Origin: Rhodanobacter sp.
GTDB lineage: Bacteria; Pseudomonadota; Gammaproteobacteria; Xanthomonadales; Rhodanobacteraceae
Assembly (NCBI GenBank): GCA_022730295.1
Contig: DZCM01000012.1
Span: 1 to 36,837 of the forward strand
Length of the DNA: 36,837 nucleotides
Direction: 5' to 3'
Shown one piece after another: positions 1-12,260 of the stretch (within the stretch, counting starts at the first letter, position 1; each line of letters begins with the position of its first letter). Below the pieces are notes generated by a model. The model saw only the letters and a program-made list of their open reading frames with translations. It ran no database searches and was not told the origin of the DNA. A program made the translations under genes and the position numbers.

Positions 1-298
1 TGGTCAGGAACACGATCGGATACACGAACACCGTGTACGGCATCGCGAAGAAACCGTAGGCGCCGGCCGCGTACACCAGGGCGGGCACCGCGATCAGGGT
101 GTAGGCGGTGTACAAATCGCCGCCCAACAGGAACCAGGTGACGAAGGCGCCGAAGCGACGGCCGCCGAGGCCCCATTCGTGCAGTTGCGAAAGGTCGCCG
201 CGGCGCCAGCGCGCGGCAATGAACCCGAGCACCGTGACGAGCAGAAAGACAAACGCGAAGACGGCGAGCGCGGTCCAGTCCAGATGGGCGGGGCTCAT
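1..298 (-). CDS. Sodium:solute symporter (SSS) family protein, N-terminal part, truncated by window edge
   Basis: Minus-strand translation from ATG at 298: MSPAHLDWTALAVFAFVFLLVTVLGFIAARWRRGDLSQLHEWGLGGRRFGAFVTWFLLGGDLYTAYT...; typical SSS N-terminus. Start overlaps the DUF3311 stop (ATGA). Confidence 0.85.
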   Translation of the reverse strand, partial: MSPAHLDWTALAVFAFVFLLVTVLGFIAARWRRGDLSQLHEWGLGGRRFGAFVTWFLLGGDLYTAYTLIAVPALVYAAGAYGFFAMPYTVFVYPIVFLT

Positions 299-483
299 GT
301 GCGCGATCCACGGTAGACGATCCAGGTAATCAGTGCGGCCAGCACGATCCAGGCGAATTGCCACACGTAGAAAAACGGAAAGCCCGCGAACGACGGTTCG
401 ATGCGGCTATAAAGCGGCGGCCACAACAAGGCCGCAAACGGAATCAAGAGCAGCAGTGGCAGGCACCGGCGCAGGCGTTGCAT
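295..483 (-). CDS. DUF3311 family small membrane protein, partner of the downstream symporter
   Basis: 62 aa with two hydrophobic segments (PLLLLIPFAALLWPPLYSRIEPSFAGFPFFYVWQFAWIVLAALITWIVY); translationally coupled to the SSS gene. Confidence 0.8.
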   Translation of the reverse strand: MQRLRRCLPLLLLIPFAALLWPPLYSRIEPSFAGFPFFYVWQFAWIVLAALITWIVYRGSRT

Positions 484-609
484 CCATCCTCCTCGGCCGC
501 GCGGGTCGCGGCGATCAACGTGGCGTCGTATGCTTGCGTGCGGTTACCGGTATTGGCAAGTGCCTCGGCCGGCCCGCAGCGAAATTTCCGGAACCGGGGA
601 ACCCGAACC

Positions 610-987
610 ATGCCCAGCACCGTCAACCGCGGCCCACGCCAGATCTGGCATGCCTTCATCTGGTCGCTCAAGGGGCTGCGTGCCGGCTGGCAGATGGAGG
701 CTTCGTTTCGGCTCGAAGTGGTGTTGTGGGTGATCCTGTTTCCGCTCGGCCTGTGGTTGGGCAACGGCCCGATCGAGAAGGCACTGCTGGCCGGATCACT
801 GTTGCCGGTACCCTCGGCGGAACTGCTGAACTCAGGCCTCGAAGCCATGGTCGATAAACTGTGGCCGGGACATGACCCCAGCGCCGGGCGGATCAAGGAC
901 ATGGGTTCGGCTGCGGTATTCTTGTTGTCGATGAACATGCTGGTGATCTGGATCGTGATCCTCGGCGCGCGCTCGGGAGCGTGGTGA
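610..987 (+). CDS. dgkA: Diacylglycerol kinase
   Basis: ATG at 610: MPSTVNRGPRQIWHAFIWSLKGLRAGWQMEASFRLEVVLW...; three TM segments and DgkA-like motifs (EASFRLE, NSGLEAMVD). Confidence 0.93.
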   Translation: MPSTVNRGPRQIWHAFIWSLKGLRAGWQMEASFRLEVVLWVILFPLGLWLGNGPIEKALLAGSLLPVPSAELLNSGLEAMVDKLWPGHDPSAGRIKDMGSAAVFLLSMNMLVIWIVILGARSGAW

Positions 988-1478
988 TGGATGCCTTGCG
1001 TTGGCTGCGCCATTGGTTTCACGCGCCCGCCAGCCGCGCGTTTCCGCCGGAAGCCATGCAGGAAATCCGCGCGGCGATCGCGACGGGCGAGCGCAAGCAC
1101 GATGGTGAAATCTGTTTCGCGGTCGAAGCCAAGTTGCCGGTGCGCTACCTCTTGAGCGGCCGTCGCGTGCGCGCGCGTGCCGAGGGCGTGTTCGCCGATC
1201 TGAAGGTGTGGGATACCGAACGCCGCACCGGTGTGCTGATCTACGTGTTGCTGGGCGATTACACGATCGAGATCATTCCCGATCGCGGCGTGGTGGCGCG
1301 GGTGCCGGAAGGTTCCTGGGAACGGATCAGCGGCTTCATGAGCGAACAGTTTCGCGGCGAGCACTGGAAGGAAGGAGTGCTGGTTGGCATCGAGGCCACG
1401 CACAACCTGCTGGAGCTGTACCTTCCGCCCGGCCCTGGGCGTCGGGAAGTCTCGCCGAAACCGGTGGTGGCGTTGTAG
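987..1478 (+). CDS. TPM (TLP18.3/Psb32/MOLO-1) domain-containing protein
   Basis: Start overlaps dgkA stop (TGATG). Sequence FPPEAMQEIRAAIATGERKHDGEICFAVE...LGDYTIEIIPDRGV resembles the TPM domain. Confidence 0.75.
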   Translation: MDALRWLRHWFHAPASRAFPPEAMQEIRAAIATGERKHDGEICFAVEAKLPVRYLLSGRRVRARAEGVFADLKVWDTERRTGVLIYVLLGDYTIEIIPDRGVVARVPEGSWERISGFMSEQFRGEHWKEGVLVGIEATHNLLELYLPPGPGRREVSPKPVVAL

Positions 1479-1484
1479 CCGCGA

Positions 1485-3668
<2,184 letters not shown>

Positions 3669-3696
3669 GTGGCCATGCTAACGCCGCACTGGAAGG

Positions 3697-3724
3697 AAAA
3701 AGCCCGGCATGTACCGGGCTTTTT
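3697..3724 (-). terminator. Rho-independent terminator downstream of the S9 peptidase gene
   Basis: AAAAAGCCCGG-CATGTA-CCGGGCTTTTT: GC stem with A and T tracts; works in either direction. Confidence 0.85.
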
Positions 3725-3745
3725 CGTGATGTCCGTGGTACGGCG

Positions 3746-5752
3746 CTATTTCGTCGCCGCTGCGTTGGTGGTGCCCGGCCCGATGTACCTGGCCAGGAAC
3801 GGCAGGATCATGTTCCAGAGTTCGTCGTTGTGCGCCTCGCTCTGGAAACCGTGCAGTTCCTTGGGCTCGGCCAGCCACTCGTAGGGCTTGTTGGCCTTGT
3901 TGAGGTAGGAACGCAGGTCGGTGGCGTTCTGGAACGGCACGCGCGGATCGTCCTTGCCGTGCGCGATCAGCACCGGCACGTTGAAGCGGTCCATCATGCT
4001 GACCGGCGACATTGCGTAGGCGTCGTCACGCGTGCCAACGGCCTCCTGGAAGTAGTTTCGCCCGCCTGCAAAGCGGCGGGTATCGCTCTTGTCCATCCCG
4101 ATTCGCCAGTCGTAGACGCCGGCGTAGTCGATTGCACACTTGTACAGTTTCGGAGCCACGATGGGTTGCATCAGCGCCGAATAGCCGCCGAAGCTGGCAC
4201 CGAATACGCAAATGCGGTTCGGATCGGCATACCCGTGGCCAATAGCCCACTTCACGCCGTCGATCAGGTCATCCTGGATGCCCGTGGCGAATTGCTTGTA
4301 GCCGGAGCGCTGGAAGTTCTCCCCGCGCTGACCGGAGCCGCGATAGTTGATCTGCAGCGTTGCATAGCCGCGATTGGCGAGCAGTGCTGCCCACGGGTCG
4401 TAGAACCAGCTGTCGCTGGGGCCGATCGGTCCACCATGCGGGATCAGCACCAGCGGCAGGTCTTTGTCCTGCCCTACGGGCAAGGTGAGGAAGCCGGCCA
4501 GCTCGGTGCCGCTGCGGTTCTTGAAGTGGATCGGCATCCGCTGCGGCATCTCCGCCGGTTTGATCCACGGCGTCAACGCGTATAGCGGTTGCGCGCTCAT
4601 CGTGGTCTTGTCAAACAACGCATAGTCGCCCGGGTTGCGGTCACTGCGCACGGACAGCAGCAGCATGTTGCCGTCGGTGCTGGCGCCGGCGAGGTCCAGC
4701 ATCGCATTGGGCTGGCCCTTGCCAAGCGCGCGCATGATCTGCGCGTAAGGGTCGTTGTTGAGGTACTTCACCACCGGCCTGCCTCCGGCGCCGAAGACCG
4801 CCGCGATCGGTACTCCGGACACCGGGTTCCACATGACGCCGGTGACCGACGAGAACGGGTCGGAGGCCAGCACTTCGCGGTCGCTGCCGTCGAGGTTGCA
4901 GGAAATCAGCGCGTTGGGACCGCCATCCATGCTGGAAAGCGCATACAACAGGCTGCCGTCGCGGCTGATCGCCAGGGGTTCGAAGGTCTTGCCGATCATC
5001 GAGACCGGCAGCTTCGTCCAGTGCTGGCCGTCCTTGCTGTAAAAGCCGACCGTATCCAACTGGTTGTTGGCCCCGACCGCGATACGGGCGACGTTGTTGT
5101 ATTGCAGGATCTCCATGCCGCCGTGGTCGATCTCGCCAACCTTTGCCGCAGCGCCTGAGGTGGCATCGACGTTATAAAGTGAGGTGGAGCCGCCGTTCCA
5201 GGTGTCGCCAGTCACGTCGCGCATGCGGTCGAGGCTGAGGTAGAAGTGGCCGTTCCGTTGGTGCGGGATGTCCGCGATCCCCGGGTAGCCCTGCGGGATG
5301 GCGAGTGAGTTGACGCCACCGAAGGTACCGCCGCGGTGCCGCAGGCTGTACAGGGTCTTCTTGTGTGACCCGTCGTAATCGACTGCGATGATGTCGCCCG
5401 TGGCCGATGGCAGCACCAGGGTGCCCGTGGCAAACGCAGTCTCCATGATCAGGCGGGTATTGCTGACCCAATGCACGTCGACCGGCACGAAACGATCCGC
5501 CATGGAAAGGCGGCTGACCGGCTTCAGGTCCGGCAGGTGCAACACGGCAAGCTGGAAGTTGGTATTGATGTCGTTGTTGGTCTGGCTGACGACCACGGCG
5601 ATGTACTTGCCATCAGGCGAGAGCACCGGGTTCTGGATCGTCGGACGTTGGATGAAGTCCTTGATCGGAATTTCCGCGGCGCTCGCAGCGGCGGCGCCCA
5701 GGAGCAGCAGTCCGGCCAGGAAAAAAATGGCTTGGAGGCGAAATTTGCGCAT
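3746..5752 (-). CDS. S9 family peptidase (acylaminoacyl/dipeptidyl aminopeptidase-like), secreted
   Basis: Signal peptide MRKFRLQAIFFLAGLLLLGAAAASAA; C-terminal prolyl oligopeptidase domain with PLVLIPHGGP, GASFGGYSAL and VLIAHGKDDPRVP. Confidence 0.93.
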   Translation of the reverse strand: MRKFRLQAIFFLAGLLLLGAAAASAAEIPIKDFIQRPTIQNPVLSPDGKYIAVVVSQTNNDINTNFQLAVLHLPDLKPVSRLSMADRFVPVDVHWVSNTRLIMETAFATGTLVLPSATGDIIAVDYDGSHKKTLYSLRHRGGTFGGVNSLAIPQGYPGIADIPHQRNGHFYLSLDRMRDVTGDTWNGGSTSLYNVDATSGAAAKVGEIDHGGMEILQYNNVARIAVGANNQLDTVGFYSKDGQHWTKLPVSMIGKTFEPLAISRDGSLLYALSSMDGGPNALISCNLDGSDREVLASDPFSSVTGVMWNPVSGVPIAAVFGAGGRPVVKYLNNDPYAQIMRALGKGQPNAMLDLAGASTDGNMLLLSVRSDRNPGDYALFDKTTMSAQPLYALTPWIKPAEMPQRMPIHFKNRSGTELAGFLTLPVGQDKDLPLVLIPHGGPIGPSDSWFYDPWAALLANRGYATLQINYRGSGQRGENFQRSGYKQFATGIQDDLIDGVKWAIGHGYADPNRICVFGASFGGYSALMQPIVAPKLYKCAIDYAGVYDWRIGMDKSDTRRFAGGRNYFQEAVGTRDDAYAMSPVSMMDRFNVPVLIAHGKDDPRVPFQNATDLRSYLNKANKPYEWLAEPKELHGFQSEAHNDELWNMILPFLARYIGPGTTNAAATK

Positions 5753-5922
5753 GTCGTGTGAATCCCCTTGCGGCTTGGAAAGTGACGGCCCTTCCGATCA
5801 ATGGAGCACAGGCTGCCGCCAGGTATGCCAGACCCGCCGCGTGAACGTCACCCTCGGTGCGCGAGCGTTGCGTCGCTGCCGCGCCCCGGCTAACTTGCGC
5901 GATGGTCAAGGAGTGAACCTGC

Positions 5923-7128
5923 GTGAGCGAACCTGTCGAATACCCCGCGCTGTATCTGAAACGCGGTGAGGACGCGCGCTTGCGCGCCGGGCATCTGTGG
6001 GTGTTCGCGAATGAGGTGGATGTCGCGCGTTCGCCGCTCAATTCATTCCAGCCGGGCCAGGCGTGCGTGGTGATGGCCGCGAACGAACGACCGATCGGCG
6101 TGGGCTACGTGAATCCGCATTCGCTGATCTGCGCGCGGCTGGTGGCGCGCGGGGTGGAACATCCGCTGGATGCCTCATTGCTGACGCATCGTTTGCAAGT
6201 AGCGCTCTCGCTGCGCGAGCGTCTGTATCCCGAGCCGTATTACCGTTTGCTGTATGGGGAGTCCGATGGCGTGCCGGGATTGACCCTGGATCGCTTTGAC
6301 GACGTGATCGTTGCGCAGGCGACCACGGCTGGCATCGAGAAACTGAAGTCGCAGATCGAGACGGCGGTGCAGAAGGTGCTGAAGCCGCGCGCGTTGATCT
6401 GGAAGAACGACGCCGGCATCCGCGACATGGAGGGCCTGATGGCCTATACCGGCGTCGGATTCGGCGAGCCGCCGGGTGCGCTCACAGTACGCGAGGGCGG
6501 TGTCGAATTCGCGGTGGACGCGATCGGCGGCCAAAAGACCGGCTGGTTTTACGACCAGCATGCCAATCGCGATGCGCTGGTGCCGTACGTCAAGGGCAAG
6601 CGCGTGTTGGACATGTTCGCCTACCTCGGTGCCTGGGGCCTGCGCGCGGCGGCGATGGGCGCGAGTGAAGTCACGTGCGTGGATGCCTCGGCGCAGGCAG
6701 TGAAACTGACAGGCGAAAACGCAGGCCGCAACGGGCTCAACGACCGGGTCCGCGGCGCGCGCGCGGATGCTTTCGATTTCCTGAAAGCGGCCCGCGAAGC
6801 CCGCGAACATTACGATGTGGTCATCCTCGATCCGCCGGCGTTCGTGAAGCGCAAGAAGGATTTGAAGGAAGGTGCATTGGCGTACCGGCGCATCAACGAA
6901 CTGGCGATGCAGGTGCTGGCCAAGGACGGCATCCTCATTACCTGTTCGTGCTCGTACCACATGCCCCGCGTGGCGCTGCTGGATGCGGTGCAGAAAGGTG
7001 CGCGGCACCTGGATCGCAGCGTGCAGGTGCTGCAGCAGTTGCAGCAGGCGCCCGACCATCCCGTGCATCCGGCGATTCCGGAAACCGACTATTTGAAGGG
7101 ATTCATTTGCCGGGTGTTGCCGGCGTAA
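5923..7128 (+). CDS. rlmI: Class I SAM-dependent rRNA methyltransferase (RlmI-like)
   Basis: 401 aa, GTG start; PUA-like N-terminus (LYLKRGEDARLRAGHLWVFANEV), VLDMFAYLGAWGLRAAAMGASEVTCVD, VILDPPAFVKRKKDL, CSCSYHM. Confidence 0.92.
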   Translation: MSEPVEYPALYLKRGEDARLRAGHLWVFANEVDVARSPLNSFQPGQACVVMAANERPIGVGYVNPHSLICARLVARGVEHPLDASLLTHRLQVALSLRERLYPEPYYRLLYGESDGVPGLTLDRFDDVIVAQATTAGIEKLKSQIETAVQKVLKPRALIWKNDAGIRDMEGLMAYTGVGFGEPPGALTVREGGVEFAVDAIGGQKTGWFYDQHANRDALVPYVKGKRVLDMFAYLGAWGLRAAAMGASEVTCVDASAQAVKLTGENAGRNGLNDRVRGARADAFDFLKAAREAREHYDVVILDPPAFVKRKKDLKEGALAYRRINELAMQVLAKDGILITCSCSYHMPRVALLDAVQKGARHLDRSVQVLQQLQQAPDHPVHPAIPETDYLKGFICRVLPA

Positions 7129-7205
7129 GTTGTGGAGACGGCCAGTCGGCTTCACGACGGGTGCGCTTGTAAGATGCCGCATTGCCTCGCCACGCCGGAC
7201 TTGCG

Positions 7206-8150
7206 ATGACCCATCCCTTTTTTGTCGACATCGACCCCGTTGCCTTCCACATCTTTTCCTTCGGAGTGCGTTGGTACGGGTTGATGTACCTCGGCGGCTT
7301 CATCGGCGCGCTGGTGCTGGGGGAATACCGGCGCCGCAAGGGCCGGCTCGGCGTCAGTCGCGACGGTTTCCTCGATCTCATGTTCTACGGCATGCTCGGC
7401 GTGATCATCGGCGGGCGCATCTGGTACATGCTGACCTACCAGTCGATCAGCTGGATCTGGACCGATCCCTTGCAGTTGTTCAAGGTCTGGGACGGCGGCA
7501 TGTCCTTCCATGGTGGCCTGATTGGCGTGCTGGTGGCGAGCCTGTGGTGGTGGCGGCGCAACCGCGCCAACGTCATCCACTACTTCGACGTGGTGGATTT
7601 CGTCGCGCCGCTGGTGCCGATCGGGCTGGGCCTCGGGCGCATTGGCAACTTCATCAACGGCGAACTGTGGGGCAAACCCAGCAACCTGCCGTGGGCGATG
7701 ATCTACCCGAACGCGAGCGCCGAGGACCACGTCTACGTGTTCGGTGGAGTACTGCAGGGCAGCAAGTTGAATTTCCCTGCACATCCGGCCCTGCAAGCCG
7801 CCTACGAACAATTCGGTGGCCATCTGCCGCGCCAACCGAGCGAGCTGTACGAATTCCTGCTCGAAGGCGTGGTGCTGTTCACCGTGCTGTGGCTGTTCTC
7901 GGTCAAGCCGCGCCACCGCTACGCAGTATCGGGGCTGTTCGCATTGTTGTATGGCTGCTTCCGCTTCGCGGTCGAGTTCGTGCGCCTGCCGGATGCCCAG
8001 CTCGGCTACCTGCTGCACACTGGCTGGCTCACCATGGGCCAGGTGCAATCGATTCCGTTGATTGCCCTCGGCATCTTCCTGCTGTGGTTGTCGCGGCGCG
8101 CGCCGGTGGCGGAACTCCGGGTTGTCGCGGAGCCTGGCAAGGCTGCGTGA
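7206..8150 (+). CDS. lgt: Prolipoprotein diacylglyceryl transferase
   Basis: MTHPFFVDIDPVAFHIFSFGVRWYGLMYLGGF...GRIGNFINGELWGKP...RQPSELYE; canonical Lgt motifs. Confidence 0.97.
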   Translation: MTHPFFVDIDPVAFHIFSFGVRWYGLMYLGGFIGALVLGEYRRRKGRLGVSRDGFLDLMFYGMLGVIIGGRIWYMLTYQSISWIWTDPLQLFKVWDGGMSFHGGLIGVLVASLWWWRRNRANVIHYFDVVDFVAPLVPIGLGLGRIGNFINGELWGKPSNLPWAMIYPNASAEDHVYVFGGVLQGSKLNFPAHPALQAAYEQFGGHLPRQPSELYEFLLEGVVLFTVLWLFSVKPRHRYAVSGLFALLYGCFRFAVEFVRLPDAQLGYLLHTGWLTMGQVQSIPLIALGIFLLWLSRRAPVAELRVVAEPGKAA

Positions 8151-8156
8151 CAGGTG

Positions 8157-8178
8157 TGCGAAAGGTTTGCGAAAGGTT
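8157..8178 (+). repeat. 11-bp tandem duplication TGCGAAAGGTT x2
   Basis: Read directly: tgcgaaaggtt|tgcgaaaggtt starting 7 bp after the lgt stop. Confidence 0.9.
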
Positions 8179-8406
8179 CGCCTGTTACAAGTGACTGGTT
8201 CGTGCCAGTGGTGTCGTGGCGCGAGCATCGTCAACACCGGGTCATGCCCATGTTGCATCGCAGTTGGGCTTCCGGTTGTTGGTCCCGGATGGATCGCATT
8301 CGTTCGCCGGCCTCGAGGCAGGCGGGTTCGTGCCCCCATTGTTGGCGCTGCGCTGCTTGCAACGCGCCCGGCGGGGCATTTATTGATTTCAACTTGGGAG
8401 TTGTGC

Positions 8407-11079
8407 ATGAAACGGCAAGTGAAGATGCTGGCGGCAGCGCTGGCGGTGTTGCTGGGTACGGCAGGCACGGGTGTCGCGCTGGCGCAGGCGCCGAATGCGA
8501 ACGTGACCCGCGCGACGCTGGACAACGGCCTGCGCGTGGTGATCGTGCGCGACACGCTGGCGCCGGTCGTGACCACCGAGATGAATTACCTCGTCGGCTC
8601 CGACGAAGTGCCGCACGGGTTTCCCGGCACCGCGCACGCGGTGGAGCACATGATGTTCCGCGGCAGCCCGGGGCTTTCCAAGGACCAGTTGCTGGCGATC
8701 GCTTCCGACATGGGCGGCAGTTTCAACGCCGATACCACCGAGGGCGTTACCCAGTATTTCTTCACCGTGCCGGCGCAGGACCTGAACGTGGCGCTGCACG
8801 TGGCAGCGACGCGCATGCGGGGCGCCAACATCACGCAGGCCGATTGGAGCAAGGAGCGCGGCGCGATCGAACAGGAGGTCTCGCGTGACAACTCCAGTCC
8901 GTTCTACAAATTCTACGAGCAGTTGTTGGCGCAAATGTTCGCGGATACGCCTTATGCCCACTCCGGCCTCGGCACGCGGCCTTCGTTCGACAAGACCACC
9001 GCGGCGGACCTGAAGAAGTTTCACGACGCGTGGTATGCGCCCAACAATGCGATCCTCGTGATTGCGGGTGACGTCGATCCGGCCAGCACGCTGGCGCAGG
9101 TGAAATCCTTGTTCGGAAACATTCCGAAGAAGGCGCTGCCAGCACGGCCGAGCTTTGATTTCAAGCCCATGCAGGCGAAAACCGTCAAGCTGCCGTCCGA
9201 TTTTCCGGTCGGCATCACAGCCATGGCCTGGCGCATGCCGGGTCTGCGCGACAAGGATTACGCCACGGCGCTGGTACTGTCGGATGCACTGGCCTCCAAG
9301 CGCGGCAAGTTGTTCGAGATGGGGCTGACCGGCAAGGCCCTGTTCGCCCAGTTTGTAGGCAACTTCATGCCGCACGCCGGTATCGGTTTCGCCTTGGCAG
9401 GGTTCCCGCGCGGGGGCGATTCCGCGAAGGTACTTGCCAACATGCAGGCCGTCATGGCTGAAGCGGCATCGAAGGGCGTGCCGGCCACACTGGTGATAGC
9501 CGCGAAGAACAAGGCCATTGCCGATCTGGAGTACAAGAAGAACTCGGTATCGGGGCTCGCCAATGCGTGGTCTTCAGCGCTGGCCTTCCGCGATGGCGCA
9601 TCCCCGGACGATATCCGCGCAGCGATCGCTGCGGTGACGCCGGCCGAAGTCAATGCGCTGGCCAAGCGCATCTTCGATCCGGCCCACGCGATCACCGCGA
9701 TCCTGACCCCGACCTCATCGGGCAAACCTTCCGCCAGCAAGGGCTTCGGCGGCGCCGAGAGCTTTGGCGGCAAGCCGAGCGGCGCAGTCACATTGCCAGC
9801 GTGGGCGCAAGCGGATTTCGCGAAACTTGCGTTGCCGAAGCTCAAGACCAACCCGTCCTCGTTCACGCTGGCCAATGGCTTGCGCGTGATCGTGCAACCG
9901 GAATCCGTCAGCAAGACCGTCGAGGTCTTTGGTGCGATCAAGACCAACCAGGACCTGCAGGCAGCGAAGGGCCAGGAAGGCGTGGCCGATGTGCTCGGCT
10001 CGATGTTCAACTTCGGCACCGAGCAGCTGAACCGGCTGCAATTCCAGGCCGCACTGGATGCGATCGCGGCACATGAAAGCGCCGGCTCCAGCTTCTCGCT
10101 CGCGGTGCCGTCGGCAAACTTCGCCAAGGGCATGCAACTGCTGGCCGCCAACGAACTGCATCCGGCGATGCCGGCGCAGGCTTTCGCGATCATGCAGCAC
10201 AACGAGGAAGGGTCGGTGGCGGGGCAGATCAAGTCGCCCGCATTCCTGCATGCGCAGCATTTGAGCCGCGCGTTGTACCCGGCGAGTGATCCGGTGCTGC
10301 GTTACGCCACGCCCAAGTCGGTGGCGGGCCTGACGCTTGCCGACGTCAAGACGTATTATCAGCAGGTGTTCCGTCCCGACATGACCACCGTAGTGATCGT
10401 CGGCGATGTCACGCCGGAACAGGCCCGCAAGGTGGTGGAAGCCACGTTCGGCAGCTGGAAGGCGGCGGGTGCGAAGCCGGATACCAATTACCCGAAGGTG
10501 CCGGCCAACAAGGCCAGTGCGTTCAACACGCCAGATTCCTCGGCGGTGCAGGATTCGGTGACGCTTGCCGAAACGATTCCGATGAACGAGAACAGCCCAG
10601 ATCGCTATGCCTTGTACATGGGCAGCCAGATTCTCGGCGGTGGTTTCGATGCGCACCTGATGCAGGACATTCGCGTCAAGGCGGGCCTCGTTTACAGCGT
10701 CTACAGCAGCGTCAGTCTTGAAAAGAACCGCGGCACTTTCAACGTCAACTTCGGTTGCGATCCCGACAAGGTTGGCCAGGCACACGCGCTGGTGGTTCGC
10801 GACGTGAAGCAGATGCAGACCATACCGGTGACCGCCGTGGAACTGCATGCCGCCAAGGGCAAGATGTTGCGTCAGTTGGCGCTCGGCGGGTCCAGCTTCG
10901 GCTCGATCGCGCAGAACTTCCTGGGCCTGTCGATGCAGGGCAAGCCGCTGGATGCCGATGCGATTGCCGCGCAGCAGTACATGGACATGACCGCCGCGCA
11001 GATCCAGGCGGTGTTCAAGCAGGATGTGCGACCCGATGGTTTCGTCACGGCGGTGAAGGGACCGGCGCCGAAAAACTGA
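8407..11079 (+). CDS. M16 family zinc metallopeptidase, secreted, two-domain
   Basis: Signal peptide MKRQVKMLAAALAVLLGTAGTGVALA; inverted zinc motif in GTAHAVEHMMFRG; second M16 half LKTNPSSFTLANGLRVIVQPE... Confidence 0.93.
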   Translation: MKRQVKMLAAALAVLLGTAGTGVALAQAPNANVTRATLDNGLRVVIVRDTLAPVVTTEMNYLVGSDEVPHGFPGTAHAVEHMMFRGSPGLSKDQLLAIASDMGGSFNADTTEGVTQYFFTVPAQDLNVALHVAATRMRGANITQADWSKERGAIEQEVSRDNSSPFYKFYEQLLAQMFADTPYAHSGLGTRPSFDKTTAADLKKFHDAWYAPNNAILVIAGDVDPASTLAQVKSLFGNIPKKALPARPSFDFKPMQAKTVKLPSDFPVGITAMAWRMPGLRDKDYATALVLSDALASKRGKLFEMGLTGKALFAQFVGNFMPHAGIGFALAGFPRGGDSAKVLANMQAVMAEAASKGVPATLVIAAKNKAIADLEYKKNSVSGLANAWSSALAFRDGASPDDIRAAIAAVTPAEVNALAKRIFDPAHAITAILTPTSSGKPSASKGFGGAESFGGKPSGAVTLPAWAQADFAKLALPKLKTNPSSFTLANGLRVIVQPESVSKTVEVFGAIKTNQDLQAAKGQEGVADVLGSMFNFGTEQLNRLQFQAALDAIAAHESAGSSFSLAVPSANFAKGMQLLAANELHPAMPAQAFAIMQHNEEGSVAGQIKSPAFLHAQHLSRALYPASDPVLRYATPKSVAGLTLADVKTYYQQVFRPDMTTVVIVGDVTPEQARKVVEATFGSWKAAGAKPDTNYPKVPANKASAFNTPDSSAVQDSVTLAETIPMNENSPDRYALYMGSQILGGGFDAHLMQDIRVKAGLVYSVYSSVSLEKNRGTFNVNFGCDPDKVGQAHALVVRDVKQMQTIPVTAVELHAAKGKMLRQLALGGSSFGSIAQNFLGLSMQGKPLDADAIAAQQYMDMTAAQIQAVFKQDVRPDGFVTAVKGPAPKN

Positions 11080-11104
11080 TCCTTCGAACATGAGCGAAGC
11101 GGGA

Positions 11105-11126
11105 AGGCCGCGGGCAACCGCGGCCT
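11105..11126 (+). terminator. GC-rich hairpin downstream of the M16 peptidase
   Basis: AGGCCGCGG-GCAA-CCGCGGCCT perfect 9-bp stem, 25 bp after the stop codon, followed by a moderately T-rich stretch. Confidence 0.6.
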
Positions 11127-11218
11127 CGATTTCGATTTGCGGTGCGCGGGCCGGGTTCACCCATCACGTTTCAGGCACGGCCGCGCTGGTGGACAGCGAA
11201 GCCGGCTGTGCTCCAGGG

Positions 11219-12214
11219 TTACAGCCATTTCGCGCGCCGTAGCACCACGAATAGCGTGATGCAGACCACCGCGGTGATGCCGATGATGGCCGGATAGGCC
11301 CAGGGTTTGTCGAGCTCTGGCATGTGGTGGAAATTCATGCCGTACCAGCTCGCCAGCAAGGTTGGCGCGGCCAACAACGCGGCCCAGCCGGCGAGGCGTT
11401 TCACCACTTCGTTCTGGCGCACGCTGATCAGCGATAGATTCACGTTCATCGCCGCGCCCAGCATTTCGCGCATCGCGTTGGTCGCGTCGCTGACGCGGTT
11501 GATGTGGTCCTGCACGTCGCGGAAGTACGGCCGTACTTCGTCGCGGATCACTTCCGGGTGCAGCCGCACCAGTTGGCCGAGGATGTCCTGCAACGGCGCC
11601 GCCGCGAGCTTGAGTGTCAACAATTCGCGCTGCATGTCATACAAACGGCGCGTCACGTCGCGGTTTGAGGCATCGGTGAAAACATCCGTCTCCAGTTCCT
11701 GCAATTCTTCCTTGAACTCCTGCACGATCGGCAAGTAGTTGTCGACGATGAAATCGAGGATCGAGTACAACGCGAAGCTTGGGCCAAGCGCGAGGTGCTC
11801 GGGTGCCTGCTCGCAGTTGCGGCGCGCAGGCGCGTAGCTTTGCGAAGCGCCGTGGCGCACCGACAGCAGGTAACGCTTGCCGATGAAGATGTGGGTCTCG
11901 CCGAAGGCGATGTTGCCTTCGGTGGTTTGCGCGGTTTGCGCGACGATGAACAGCGAGTCGCCGTAGGCTTCGATCTTGGGCCGCTGGTGCGCGCTGTGGG
12001 CGTCTTCCACCGCCAGCTCATGCAGCCCGAATTCGCCTTGCAATTTCTCCAGCAGATCCGCGTCGGGCTCCACCAGTCCCACCCACACGAAGCCGGCGGG
12101 CGCGGCGAGGAAGTCGCTGATTTCATCCAGCGTGATGTCGCGGATTTTCTTGCCATCGGCCGCGTAGGCGGCACAGTTGGCGACCATTCGGTTACCGGCA
12201 GGTTGTTCGTTCAT
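11219..12214 (-). CDS. corA: Magnesium/cobalt transporter CorA family
   Basis: MNEQPAGNRMVANCAAYAADGKKIRD...; C-terminal LLASWYGMNFHHMPELDKPWAYP contains the YGMNF signature. Confidence 0.93.
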   Translation of the reverse strand: MNEQPAGNRMVANCAAYAADGKKIRDITLDEISDFLAAPAGFVWVGLVEPDADLLEKLQGEFGLHELAVEDAHSAHQRPKIEAYGDSLFIVAQTAQTTEGNIAFGETHIFIGKRYLLSVRHGASQSYAPARRNCEQAPEHLALGPSFALYSILDFIVDNYLPIVQEFKEELQELETDVFTDASNRDVTRRLYDMQRELLTLKLAAAPLQDILGQLVRLHPEVIRDEVRPYFRDVQDHINRVSDATNAMREMLGAAMNVNLSLISVRQNEVVKRLAGWAALLAAPTLLASWYGMNFHHMPELDKPWAYPAIIGITAVVCITLFVVLRRAKWL

Positions 12215-12260
12215 CGCGTGATTATGCCGCATCACCTGCCCAACGCAGAACAAGCGCAGT

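Noticed and set aside
7152-8576. 474-aa minus-strand ORF
   Set aside because: Antisense to lgt; His/Gln-rich composition without domain signal.
9715-11160. 481-aa minus-strand ORF
   Set aside because: Antisense to the M16 peptidase; shadow ORF.
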